A DNA stretch of 32,344 nt from an uncultured Prevotellaceae bacterium (GTDB lineage: Bacteria > Bacteroidota > Bacteroidia > Bacteroidales > Bacteroidaceae), in NCBI GenBank assembly GCA_902771155.1, contig CACXVS010000036.1, forward strand, positions 1 to 32,344, given 5' to 3'. Each line of letters starts with the position of its first letter. The stretch's first letter is position 1. The notes under the pieces were generated by a model. It did no database searches, was not told where the DNA came from, and was given only the letters and a program-made list of their open reading frames with translations. This document shows, in pieces, positions 1 through 7,594 of this stretch. The translations under genes and the position numbers were made by a program.

Positions 1-621
1 GGCAAAGTGCAGCAGATTGATGATCTTCGAGAGTTCGTCGCCCTGACCGGCTACGGAGTCGAGTTTGAAGTAGTCGCGCACCATGCGCAGGTTCTTCGAC
101 TCCTTAGGTTGATAACGGAACAGAATGTCTTGCTGGACCTTAGCGTATGGAGCCGATTTTTTCAGCACACTGAGGGGATGACGGTCGTTCACCTGAGCCA
201 GCAGCGCCTGATATTTCTTGTCCTTGCGCAGCGAGCGGAGGTCGTTGTCGTTCACCATATTATTGTAATCCTTGTAGCCCAGCAGGACTGACTGCTCCAG
301 TGCCGCGAGCGCCTGTTTCTTCTGCCCCACCAATGCATAGCAGCACGCCTGGTCGTAGTACAGCAGTCCCTTCTGCTCCATGATGGCTGCCTCGGGGATG
401 GGCGATATCTTGAAAATCGTGGTGGTGTCGAGCATTGCGATACAACTTGTCAGCGGAGCCATCGCCTCCTTGTGCTTTCCACTATGCATCAGCTCACGAT
501 ATTGTGTCTGATACTTGCTAAACTCATTCTGGAACTCCATCATTCGCTGACTCTGAGCCTTCAAGCTCATAACACTCATAAAAGCAATGGCCAATACTGC
601 CAATAATCTCATTGTTTTCAT
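1..621 (-). CDS. Exported TPR/transglutaminase-like protein, 3' part cut off by window edge
   Basis: The reading frame is open from an ATG at 621 to the window edge (207 codons seen). It starts MKTMRLLAVLAIAFMSVMSLKAQ, a signal peptide with a probable cut after KAQ. Residues 25-135 are helical with a TPR-like stretch (YYDQACCYALVGQKKQALAAL), which suggests protein-protein contact. From about residue 150 the sequence (KESKNLRMVRDYFKLD, then GDELSKIINLLHF) resembles the start of the transglutaminase-like cysteine-protease fold found in many Bacteroidales exported proteins. The Cys-His-Asp core would lie outside the window, so enzyme activity is inferred from the family and not seen. The gene is divergent from the LytTR gene and has its own promoter. 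Its C-terminal half is missing only because of the window boundary. Confidence 0.75.
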   Translation of the reverse strand, partial: MKTMRLLAVLAIAFMSVMSLKAQSQRMMEFQNEFSKYQTQYRELMHSGKHKEAMAPLTSCIAMLDTTTIFKISPIPEAAIMEQKGLLYYDQACCYALVGQKKQALAALEQSVLLGYKDYNNMVNDNDLRSLRKDKKYQALLAQVNDRHPLSVLKKSAPYAKVQQDILFRYQPKESKNLRMVRDYFKLDSVAGQGDELSKIINLLHFA

Positions 622-654
622 ATCTTCCGAATATTTTTATTATTTTGACGTTGC

Positions 655-685
655 AAAGGTATGAATAGTTGCAGTGTATTCCAAA
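655..685 (-). promoter_or_regulatory. Bacteroidetes-type promoter of the TPR/transglutaminase-like gene
   Basis: On the minus strand a -33 TTTG (682-685) is followed after 20 bases by the -7 box TACCTTTG (655-662). This is the spacing expected for the Bacteroidetes primary sigma factor. The start codon lies 33 bases downstream. It is the best-matched promoter in the window. Confidence 0.7.
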
Positions 686-734
686 TTTGTGGGATAAACG
701 GCATGGAAATGTGACGAATGTCAGTTTTATTTCG

Positions 735-742
735 TAACTTTG
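735..742 (+). promoter_or_regulatory. -7 box of the LytTR gene, abutting the start codon
   Basis: TAACTTTG fits TAnnTTTG, and the ATG at 750 begins only 7 bases after its last G. Transcripts normally begin about there, so the message could be leaderless or nearly so. No convincing -33 TTTG is seen 19-21 bases upstream. Confidence 0.5.
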
Positions 743-749
743 CCGCCGT

Positions 750-1607
750 ATGAACAAAAGTCACAAAGAAACCATCAGCATCCGATTCATCAGTACCGCT
801 TTCATCATACTGGCGATTGCGATCTTCAAGCCCTTCGGACTTGATGCAGAACGATGGCAGACCTTTCTGCATCTGCTGGGCCTTTTTGTGTTAGGCTTGT
901 TCAGCTGTTTTATCACAGAGGTCATTCTGCAATTCATCGTACGTTTGCCTCGCTCCTACGAACGTGGCATCAACTATATCATTAGCCGCAATTTGCGCTT
1001 TCAACTCATCAACACACTTTTGGTTGCACTATTAATCTGTCTATATCGCCACTTTGTGATGAGCAGTCTGGTAGAGAGCAATCGGCTCTCGCTGAGCAAC
1101 TATATAGAGACGCTGGCAATCATTGCTTTTCTATCTTTTGCCATCGGTCTATACTGGCGTTTTAAGTTCCGAAGCAAGTATCTGGCGATGGAACTGGAAG
1201 AGCTGAGACAGCTGAACAAAGAGTTGAAAGAAATGCAGAAACCCCGCCTCCAGGAGCTTACCCTCACTGGCACGACCAACGAATCGGTGACGCTCCAGAT
1301 TTCCCACCTATTATATATTGAGGCCGTGGGCAACTATGTCAAGGTTAATCATCTGCGCGACGGGCAAGTGCGTTCTGATATGCTTCGCACCACGATGAAA
1401 CAGATGGAGGAAACGCTACAGGACTATCCGATGATTGTTCGCTGCCATCGCGCCTTCCTGGTCAACCTTGGTCAGGTCGAGCAAATCGTCTCACATTCCG
1501 GCTCCACCCAGTTGCTCATCAGACAATGCCACGAATCCCTCCCTGTCTCGCGTAGTAACATGGCTCAAGTCAAGGCTGCTATTGCTTCTACAAGATGCGG
1601 AAAATAG
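750..1607 (+). CDS. Membrane-anchored LytTR-domain transcription regulator
   Basis: This 285-residue protein has four hydrophobic segments (about residues 13-30, 40-63, 86-104 and 117-137). A charged helix follows, probably a coiled coil (about 140-168, KYLAMELEELRQLNKELKEM). A C-terminal LytTR DNA-binding domain covers about residues 175-280 and shows the family core YIEAVGNYVKV, the segment MIVRCHRAFLVNL and the end SLPVSRSN. There is no receiver domain, so it is a one-component membrane regulator and not a response regulator. Such proteins typically control the adjacent operon. The next gene is the alcohol dehydrogenase, 142 bases downstream on the same strand, which makes the 1750-8146 operon the natural target (inference). 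The signal sensed is unknown. The start at 750 is the only ATG before the first membrane segment. Confidence 0.9.
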   Translation: MNKSHKETISIRFISTAFIILAIAIFKPFGLDAERWQTFLHLLGLFVLGLFSCFITEVILQFIVRLPRSYERGINYIISRNLRFQLINTLLVALLICLYRHFVMSSLVESNRLSLSNYIETLAIIAFLSFAIGLYWRFKFRSKYLAMELEELRQLNKELKEMQKPRLQELTLTGTTNESVTLQISHLLYIEAVGNYVKVNHLRDGQVRSDMLRTTMKQMEETLQDYPMIVRCHRAFLVNLGQVEQIVSHSGSTQLLIRQCHESLPVSRSNMAQVKAAIASTRCGK

Positions 1608-1615
1608 TCTAATAA

Positions 1616-1663
1616 TGGTATATTTTTTTTCGTTTTAAAGCACTTTCTGCGAAATTGGTATAT
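1616..1663 (+). promoter_or_regulatory. Direct repeat TGGTATAT x2, candidate LytTR operator
   Basis: TGGTATAT occurs at 1616-1623 and again at 1656-1663, exactly 40 bases apart (about four helical turns). Both lie in the 142-base gap between the LytTR gene and the dehydrogenase operon. LytTR proteins bind direct repeats on one helical face, usually with a shorter spacing of about 21 bases, so this is a suggestion only. Both copies lie upstream of the -7 box at 1705. Confidence 0.3.
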
Positions 1664-1704
1664 AATCAGCCAATTTGTGTAACACCTATATAATATAATG
1701 TGCG

Positions 1705-1712
1705 TACCTTTG
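1705..1712 (+). promoter_or_regulatory. -7 box of the dehydrogenase operon
   Basis: TACCTTTG matches the consensus exactly and lies 37 bases before the ATG at 1750. No TTTG sits at the expected -33 spacing (the nearest, at 1674-1677, is 27 bases away). This would suit a promoter that needs an activator, such as the neighbouring LytTR protein. Confidence 0.55.
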
Positions 1713-1749
1713 CACCGTGATTAGGAACAAACTTTAAAACAATAAAAAC

Positions 1750-2958
1750 ATGTTAGGCAATTTTACATTCCACAATCCTACGAAGTTGCACTTCGGTGAG
1801 GATTCCTTGAGCAAACTGAGTGAAGAACTGAAAAACTATGGCAAGAAGGTGATGCTCTGCTATGGTGGTGGCAGCATCAAGCGCAACGGCATCTACGACC
1901 AGGTGATGGCAGAGCTGAAGAAGGCTGGCTGCGAAGTGGTAGAGATAGCTGGTGTGATGCCGAACCCGACAATAGAAAAGGTTCTGGAGGGTGCCCATAC
2001 GGCTCGCAAGGAGAATGTCGATTTCATCCTCGGTGTTGGTGGTGGCTCTACCATTGACTACTGCAAGATCCTCGGTGTTGGTGGTGGCTCTACCATTGAC
2101 TACTGCAAGGCCGTAGCCGGAAGCGCTTGGTACGACGGTGATCCCTGGGAGTATTACTTCAAGAACTGGCAACCGATGACCTGCCGTTGGATTCCCGTGG
2201 GTTGTGTGCTCACAATGGCAGGCACAGGTTCCGAGATGGACAGTTGTTCAGTCATCTCCAGCCACTCGGAGAATCGCAAGTTGTTCTATAACTTCCGCAA
2301 CCCCGACTTTGCCATCCTCAATCCTCGTTTCACCTTTACCGTTCCCAAGTATCAAATGGTGGCTGGTATCTACGACATCATGAGTCACATTCTGGAGCAG
2401 TATCTCTCTGGTACCGACGACAACACCAGCGACTATATTGCCGAAGGACTGATGCGCTCGCTCATCGTCAGCTCAAGCAAAGCAATCGTTAACCCAGAGG
2501 ACTACGAGGCTCGCTCGAACATCATGTGGACAGCTACTTGGGCACTCAATACGCTCATCGACCGTGCTAAGGCTACCGATTGGATGGTTCATATGCTAGG
2601 ACAGGCTGTGGCTGCCTTTACCGATGCCACACACGGCCATACACTCGCTGCTGTCAGTGGTGCTTACTACCGTCTGCTCATCAGCAAGTCGCCTGATGCC
2701 GTACAGAAGTTCAAGCGTTTGGCTATGAACGTCTGGGGTGTTTCTGCTGAGGGTCAGACCGACGAGCAGATTGCGATGGAAGGTCTGGAAACGATGGAAC
2801 AGTGGATGCGCGAACTGGGATTGGCAATGAACATCACCGACTGCGGTGCCAAACCCGAACAGATTGAAGGAATGGCCGATGCCTGCCCCATCTGTCAAGG
2901 TGGATATTACATTCTGAATCGCGACGAAGTAGTACAAGTGCTAAAAAATAGTCTTTAA
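1750..2958 (+). CDS. Iron-containing alcohol dehydrogenase (YqhD/butanol dehydrogenase type) with internal duplication
   Basis: This is a group III metal-dependent alcohol dehydrogenase, probably a cytosolic NAD(P)H-dependent aldehyde reductase. The N terminus (FHNPTKLHFG) and the GGGS cofactor loop are typical of the BDH/YqhD branch. Metal ligands are D209 and H213 (YDIMSH), H281 and H295. After subtracting the extra 14 residues these fall at 195, 199, 267 and 281, which matches YqhD closely. The protein has 402 residues where about 388 is usual. The excess is a perfect 14-residue tandem copy of the cofactor-binding segment ILGVGGGSTIDYCK. No signal peptide is present. It is the first gene of the operon, and the amidohydrolase starts two bases after its stop. 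Whether the duplicated loop leaves the enzyme active cannot be told from sequence. Confidence 0.95.
   Translation: MLGNFTFHNPTKLHFGEDSLSKLSEELKNYGKKVMLCYGGGSIKRNGIYDQVMAELKKAGCEVVEIAGVMPNPTIEKVLEGAHTARKENVDFILGVGGGSTIDYCKILGVGGGSTIDYCKAVAGSAWYDGDPWEYYFKNWQPMTCRWIPVGCVLTMAGTGSEMDSCSVISSHSENRKLFYNFRNPDFAILNPRFTFTVPKYQMVAGIYDIMSHILEQYLSGTDDNTSDYIAEGLMRSLIVSSSKAIVNPEDYEARSNIMWTATWALNTLIDRAKATDWMVHMLGQAVAAFTDATHGHTLAAVSGAYYRLLISKSPDAVQKFKRLAMNVWGVSAEGQTDEQIAMEGLETMEQWMRELGLAMNITDCGAKPEQIEGMADACPICQGGYYILNRDEVVQVLKNSL
2026..2109 (+). repeat. Perfect 42-bp in-frame tandem duplication inside the dehydrogenase gene
   Basis: Bases 2026-2067 and 2068-2109 are identical over all 42 positions. Each copy encodes the 14 residues ILGVGGGSTIDYCK, which carry the GGGS dinucleotide-binding motif. 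The lack of any difference means a very recent event or an assembly error. Confidence 0.97.
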
Positions 2959-2960
2959 AA

Positions 2961-4307
2961 GTGAAAGCTAAAGCATTAATGCTGGGTCTTATGATAGCAG
3001 CAAACGGTTTCGCTCAGGGCGTGATTGATGTGCACTCGCACATCATCACTCCTGAGTTTGTGTCTTCACTCGAAAATGAAGGCAGACTGATGGACGAGGG
3101 ATTCCCCTTGCCGAAGTACAACGTGGAAAATCATCTCAAGTGGATGGACGAAGCTGGTGTCGAAACATCGGTATTGACATTAGCAGCCCCACAACCTTCG
3201 TCAGCCGAGGTCGTGAGGCTGACCAATGAGACTGCCGTTCGCATCAAGACGGAACACCCAGACAGATTCCTGTTCTGTGCTGCCCTGCCCCTACCCGATG
3301 TCTCGAAAGCTATCAACGAGGCTGTCTATGCCCTCGACACACTGAAAGCCGACGGCATCAAACTGGCAACAAATGTTGACGGACAGTATCTGGGTGCACC
3401 CGAACTCGACACGCTTTTCTCGGTCTTGAACGAGCGCAAGGCTGTGGTGATACTGCATCCCCATCGCCCTGAGCCCGTCAATCGTCAAATGATGCAACAG
3501 ACACCGCTCGCCATGCAGGAATATCTCTCGGAGACCACCCGTGCCGTGTCGAACATGATCAGTCGTAACGTACTGGCTCGTTATAGCAACATCAAGGTAG
3601 TCGTTCCCCATTGCGGAGCTTATCTGCCGCTGGCCATCCCTCGCATGAAGTCGCTGACACCCGTAATGCAAGCCAACAAAATGGTGGGCGAGATTGACTA
3701 CGAAGCCAACCTCCGTGCTCTCTACTACGACCTCGCTGGTGCACACTCTCCCGAGGTCATCCGCATGCTACTTACCATCACCACGCCCGACCATCTGCTT
3801 TACGGCTCCGACTATCCATACGTCGCTCCGCAAGTACTCACGCAGAGTCTGGCGAGGATGAAGGACTATCTCTCGAAAGAGCCCGACCTGGCACCATTCC
3901 GCGAGATGATCCTGTGGAAAAATGCAAAGTGGTTGTTTGACCAAACGGATGAAAAGCCATCGGCAGAGACCACTGCAACAAACATGATTGTCCGCATAGC
4001 AGAGATTGAGGTCTATCCGCAGTATTTGGAGGAATACTTAGTCTTTGCCAACGAGGTGGATCGCCTCAGTATAGAGCGTGAGCCAGGCGTCATCTGCCTT
4101 TACCCCATGCAGAGTGCCGAGAACTCATGCCAGATTCGCATCCTCGAAATCTATGCCTCCAATGAAGCTTATCAGCAGCACCTGAAGACCGATCACTTTC
4201 AAAAGTACAAACAGGGTACGCTCCACATGGTAAAAGACCTGAAACTGCCCACCATGAAGCCGCTCGACGCGGAGACAATGAAACATATATTCAAAAAACA
4301 GAGGTAA
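2961..4307 (+). CDS. Exported amidohydrolase-2 enzyme fused to an ABM monooxygenase domain
   Basis: This 448-residue fusion starts at a GTG two bases after the upstream stop. A signal peptide (MKAKALMLGLMIAANGFAQG) precedes an amidohydrolase-2 (ACMSD/resorcylate-decarboxylase-like) TIM barrel at about residues 21-330. Metal-site candidates are H25 and H27 (DVHSH), H166/H168 (ILHPHR), H217 (VVPHCG) and D284 (YGSDYPY). Family members decarboxylate or hydrolyse aromatic acids and lactones. Residues 341-448 form an antibiotic-biosynthesis-monooxygenase (ABM, YgiN-like) ferredoxin-like domain, whose relatives oxidise quinols without cofactors or degrade haem. Only the domain shape and the motif IVRIAEIEVYPQYLEEY are visible, so the activity of this half is uncertain. 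Export to the periplasm is predicted. The flavodoxin gene follows after two bases. Confidence 0.88.
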   Translation: MKAKALMLGLMIAANGFAQGVIDVHSHIITPEFVSSLENEGRLMDEGFPLPKYNVENHLKWMDEAGVETSVLTLAAPQPSSAEVVRLTNETAVRIKTEHPDRFLFCAALPLPDVSKAINEAVYALDTLKADGIKLATNVDGQYLGAPELDTLFSVLNERKAVVILHPHRPEPVNRQMMQQTPLAMQEYLSETTRAVSNMISRNVLARYSNIKVVVPHCGAYLPLAIPRMKSLTPVMQANKMVGEIDYEANLRALYYDLAGAHSPEVIRMLLTITTPDHLLYGSDYPYVAPQVLTQSLARMKDYLSKEPDLAPFREMILWKNAKWLFDQTDEKPSAETTATNMIVRIAEIEVYPQYLEEYLVFANEVDRLSIEREPGVICLYPMQSAENSCQIRILEIYASNEAYQQHLKTDHFQKYKQGTLHMVKDLKLPTMKPLDAETMKHIFKKQR

Positions 4308-4309
4308 CG

Positions 4310-5383
4310 ATGAAAAGATTGGTTTTATTAATTTGCACCATGCTTACATTACTAAGCACAAATACAACTGGAAAGACACTTGTAGTGTACTATAGTTATA
4401 CCGGCAACTGCCGAGAGATAGTCAACACACTGACCAGTCAGATGGAGGCTGATGTATTGGAGATTCAACCTGCTGAAAAGGGACTCAAGTACGAGGCTAA
4501 CAACTATGCCCTTGGCACTCAGTTGCTGAATGCCATCAAGGCTAATCAAAATGATGCCAGCAGTTACCCAACTATCGACCCTGTAACAACATCGTTTAGC
4601 GATTACCAGAACATCATCATTGTCACCCCACTTTGGTGGAGTCAGATGGCTGCCATCATGCAGTCTTATCTGTTCCAGAATGCTTCTAAGATGGCCGGGA
4701 AACACGTCGGACTGATTGTGTCGAGCCATTCGAGTGGCATCAGCGGTGTGGTAAGTGATGCCGAGAGGTTATTACCTAATGTCACATGGATGGGCGATGC
4801 CTTGTGGATTAACGCCAGCAACCACAGCAATCGTGCCTCATTAGTAGAAAACTGGCTCAAAACACTGACTTTCGCAGAAGAGAATACTACTATGGATAAA
4901 ATGTATATCACCATTGGAGGACAAACGCAAAGCGCGACACTGGTGGACAATGATGCTACACACGAGTTGGTTGCTGCACTTCAGAACGCGCCCATCACGG
5001 TAACGCTCAACGACAACAATTTCGAGATTTGGGGTCCTTTGGGCCGATCGCTGACAACGAAAAACGAGCAGATGACAGCCCAGCCCGGAGACATCGTGCT
5101 CTATAACGGCAGCAACATCTGTATATTCTATGCCAACAACTCTTGGAGCTACACCCGTTTAGGTAAAATAGATGGGTTCTCAGAGAGCGAGCTACGCACA
5201 TTCCTGAAGGCTGGCCAAAGCAATATCGCTGTTACACTTTCGCTTACATCGGGCACAACAGCCATCAAGAGTGTCAATGGTAAGCGTTTGGAAGATGGAG
5301 CATATTACTCTCTGAATGGTGTAAAAGTTGATAATCCGTCTAAAGGATTATATATAAAAAATGGTAAAAAGGTAATATTATAA
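4310..5383 (+). CDS. Exported flavodoxin with cyclophilin-like domain and C-terminal tail
   Basis: The protein has 357 residues. A signal peptide at about 1-21 leads into a flavodoxin domain (about 22-190) whose FMN phosphate loop reads SYTGNCRE (S29-E36) and whose second flavin loop is TPLWWSQM. Residues 197-290 (MYITIGGQTQSATLVDN to YTRLGKIDG) match the cyclophilin-like domain often fused to flavodoxins in Bacteroidetes and Clostridia. The last 27 residues (from YYSLNGVKV to GLYIKNGKKVIL) look like the short C-terminal segment found on many secreted Bacteroidales proteins and related to type-IX sorting tails. An exported FMN protein is unusual, because flavodoxins usually carry electrons in the cytosol. 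The next gene overlaps its stop codon by one base (TAATG), so translation is probably coupled. Confidence 0.9.
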   Translation: MKRLVLLICTMLTLLSTNTTGKTLVVYYSYTGNCREIVNTLTSQMEADVLEIQPAEKGLKYEANNYALGTQLLNAIKANQNDASSYPTIDPVTTSFSDYQNIIIVTPLWWSQMAAIMQSYLFQNASKMAGKHVGLIVSSHSSGISGVVSDAERLLPNVTWMGDALWINASNHSNRASLVENWLKTLTFAEENTTMDKMYITIGGQTQSATLVDNDATHELVAALQNAPITVTLNDNNFEIWGPLGRSLTTKNEQMTAQPGDIVLYNGSNICIFYANNSWSYTRLGKIDGFSESELRTFLKAGQSNIAVTLSLTSGTTAIKSVNGKRLEDGAYYSLNGVKVDNPSKGLYIKNGKKVIL

Positions 5384-6423
5384 TGCAAAAAATCGTTTTA
5401 TTATTAATCGCAATAATGACTATGTCTAAAATAGATGCGCAAAGGCTACGGGTAGGCGACGGTACGTCGGGAATGACGCTGACGGAGCGTCAGCAGGGAT
5501 TGGCAGCATGTGCCTGCCTGATGGCACAGGGTGACATGGAACGTTTGGAGCCTGCCGTGCGTATGGCTCTCGACAAGGGCGTTACCATCAACGAACTGAA
5601 AGAGGCTTTTTCGCAGCTCTATGCCTACACAGGTTTCCCACGAAGCCTGAATGCACTTGGAGTGCTAAGTAAGGTGTGGGAAAACAAACAGCCTAACTGG
5701 CAAGAAGGCAAGCCTTGGAAGCGTCCTGCCGAGTGGGATGATGCCAAGAAGGCATACGAACTGGGCACCAAGAACCAGACACAACTATCTGGAAAGCCGT
5801 TCAATTATGACTTCTGTCCGCAGGATGACTACTACTTGAAGTCACACCTCTTTGGTGACATCTTTGCTGGCGACCAGCTCTCTGCCGCCGACCGCGAGAT
5901 AGTTACCATAGCAGCCCTGAGTGGTCTCGAAGGCGTTGCTCCACAACTCGCTGCCCACAAGCAGGGTGCCGTGAACATGGGCAACAGTCAGCAGTTAGTC
6001 GATGAACTCTCAGCTTGGCTCTGCAATGAGGGTTATACCCTGAGCACCAAGTGGTCTAAGGGCGAACCTAATCCTTATGGCAAATACTTCATTGGTCAGA
6101 GTTATCTGGCCGATGTCGGTGGTGGTGTCATGAACGTAACTTTTGAACCCCGTTGTCGTAATAACTGGCACATTCACCATAAGCAGGTACAGGTTTTGAT
6201 TTGCGTTGCAGGTCGTGGTTGGTATCAGGAATGGGGCAAGGCTCCTTTTGAGATGACTCCCGGCTCCGTCATTGCCATCCCTGCCGAAGTAAAGCACTGG
6301 CACGGAGCCCAGAAAGACTCATGGTTCCAACACCTAACGTATCACAAAGATGTTCAAGAAGGTGCTTCAAACGAGTGGTGTGAACCTGTAGATGATGCTA
6401 CCTATAATTCATTAACGAAATAG
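5383..6423 (+). CDS. Exported carboxymuconolactone-decarboxylase-like / cupin fusion
   Basis: Of 346 residues, 1-20 form a signal peptide ending in DAQ. Two CMD/AhpD-fold modules follow. The first is at about 35-100 (ELKEAFSQLYAYTGFPRSLNAL). The second is at about 145-215 (SAADREIVTIAALSGL, then QLAAHKQGAVNMGNS). A cupin domain covers about 240-330, with putative metal ligands H263, H265, H266 and H307 (WHIHHKQVQVLI, HWHGA). No CxxC is present in either CMD module, so an AhpD-type peroxidase role is unlikely and a decarboxylase/isomerase-like role on a small ring compound is more plausible (inference). CMD-cupin fusions recur in Bacteroidetes beside flavodoxin and dehydrogenase genes. Translation is probably coupled to the flavodoxin gene. 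Confidence 0.9.
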   Translation: MQKIVLLLIAIMTMSKIDAQRLRVGDGTSGMTLTERQQGLAACACLMAQGDMERLEPAVRMALDKGVTINELKEAFSQLYAYTGFPRSLNALGVLSKVWENKQPNWQEGKPWKRPAEWDDAKKAYELGTKNQTQLSGKPFNYDFCPQDDYYLKSHLFGDIFAGDQLSAADREIVTIAALSGLEGVAPQLAAHKQGAVNMGNSQQLVDELSAWLCNEGYTLSTKWSKGEPNPYGKYFIGQSYLADVGGGVMNVTFEPRCRNNWHIHHKQVQVLICVAGRGWYQEWGKAPFEMTPGSVIAIPAEVKHWHGAQKDSWFQHLTYHKDVQEGASNEWCEPVDDATYNSLTK

Positions 6424-6435
6424 TTCTCTATATCA

Positions 6436-7587
6436 GTGAAAAAAATATTATTAGCCACAGCGTTGGTGGGTGGAATGCTCATAGCCTGTACACAGAAGAG
6501 TAACAATAATCAAAACAACGAAGGTATGAATACAACTTTGACATTGACGCAGGAGTGGGACAAGGTGTTCCCTTTGAGTGAGAAAGTGAATCACCGTAAG
6601 GTGACATTTAAGACACAGTATGGGCTGACTTTAGCCGCAGACCTTTATACTCCTGCCTCCCCCGACTTCTCAGGGAAGGGAGAAAAGTTGGCAGCCATCG
6701 CCGTTTCTGGTCCCTTTGGTGCTGTAAAAGAACAGTCGAGCGGACTCTATGCCATGAAGATGGCAGAGCGCGGTTTCGTGGCTTTGGCCTTCGACCCTTC
6801 CTATACGGGTGAGAGCAGCGGTGAACCGCGTCGCACAGCTGCGCCCGATATCAACACCGAGGACTTCATGGCTGCTGTCGATTTTCTGTCGAAACAGGAT
6901 AATGTAGATGCCGAGAAGATTGGCATCATCGGCATCTGCGGATGGGGAGGCATTGCCCTGAATGCTGCCGCTGCCGATACACGTATCAAAGCTACGGTAG
7001 CCTCAACAATGTATGATATGACACGCGTCAGTGGTAACGACTACAACGATGCTTTCGACGTAGAAGAGGCACGTTATAAGAATCGTAATAATCTGGCCAA
7101 GCAACGCCTCACTGACCCCAATGCAATGGCAGGTGGTGTGCTGGACACCGTACCCCCACAGGCGCCCCGATTTGTACACGACTACTTCGACTACTACAAG
7201 ACAGGACGAGGCTATCACAAGCGCTCAGGCAACTCTAACGACGGATGGCGCGTCATCGGTACTCAGGCTTATGCCAATAGCCGTTTCCTCTACTACATCA
7301 ACGAAATCCGCTCTGCAGTTCTCGTAATGCACGGTGCCGATGCCCACTCACGCTACTTTGGCGAGGCTGCCTATCACTATATGGTGGATGGTAAGGCCGA
7401 TGGTTACAAGTTCGTTGGCGAACCCAATCCCAACCCCGAGAACAAACAGTTGCTGATCATACCAGATGCCTCTCACTGTGACCTCTACGATGGTGGCTAC
7501 GAGGAGAAGGCAGGCAAGGGTCAGCCCAAGAACATGATTCCATGGGAAACATTGGCAGAGTTTTTTAAAAAGAATATGAACTTTTGA
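6436..7587 (+). CDS. Lipoprotein alpha/beta hydrolase, dienelactone-hydrolase-like with Cys nucleophile
   Basis: The start is GTG, 12 bases after the upstream stop, and gives MKKILLATALVGGMLIACTQ. The lipobox LIAC (C18) predicts lipidation. The 383-residue protein has an alpha/beta-hydrolase fold of the YcjY/dienelactone-hydrolase branch. The nucleophile elbow reads GICGWGG, putting Cys168 where esterases have Ser. D302 (MHGADAHS) and H347 (PDASHCDL) complete a plausible triad. Cys nucleophiles are characteristic of dienelactone hydrolases, which open lactone rings in aromatic catabolism. The substrate here is unknown. The protein probably faces the periplasm or the cell surface. A decayed copy of its last active-site segment lies at 8148-8177. 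Confidence 0.9.
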   Translation: MKKILLATALVGGMLIACTQKSNNNQNNEGMNTTLTLTQEWDKVFPLSEKVNHRKVTFKTQYGLTLAADLYTPASPDFSGKGEKLAAIAVSGPFGAVKEQSSGLYAMKMAERGFVALAFDPSYTGESSGEPRRTAAPDINTEDFMAAVDFLSKQDNVDAEKIGIIGICGWGGIALNAAAADTRIKATVASTMYDMTRVSGNDYNDAFDVEEARYKNRNNLAKQRLTDPNAMAGGVLDTVPPQAPRFVHDYFDYYKTGRGYHKRSGNSNDGWRVIGTQAYANSRFLYYINEIRSAVLVMHGADAHSRYFGEAAYHYMVDGKADGYKFVGEPNPNPENKQLLIIPDASHCDLYDGGYEEKAGKGQPKNMIPWETLAEFFKKNMNF

Positions 7588-7594
7588 TTGTGAT

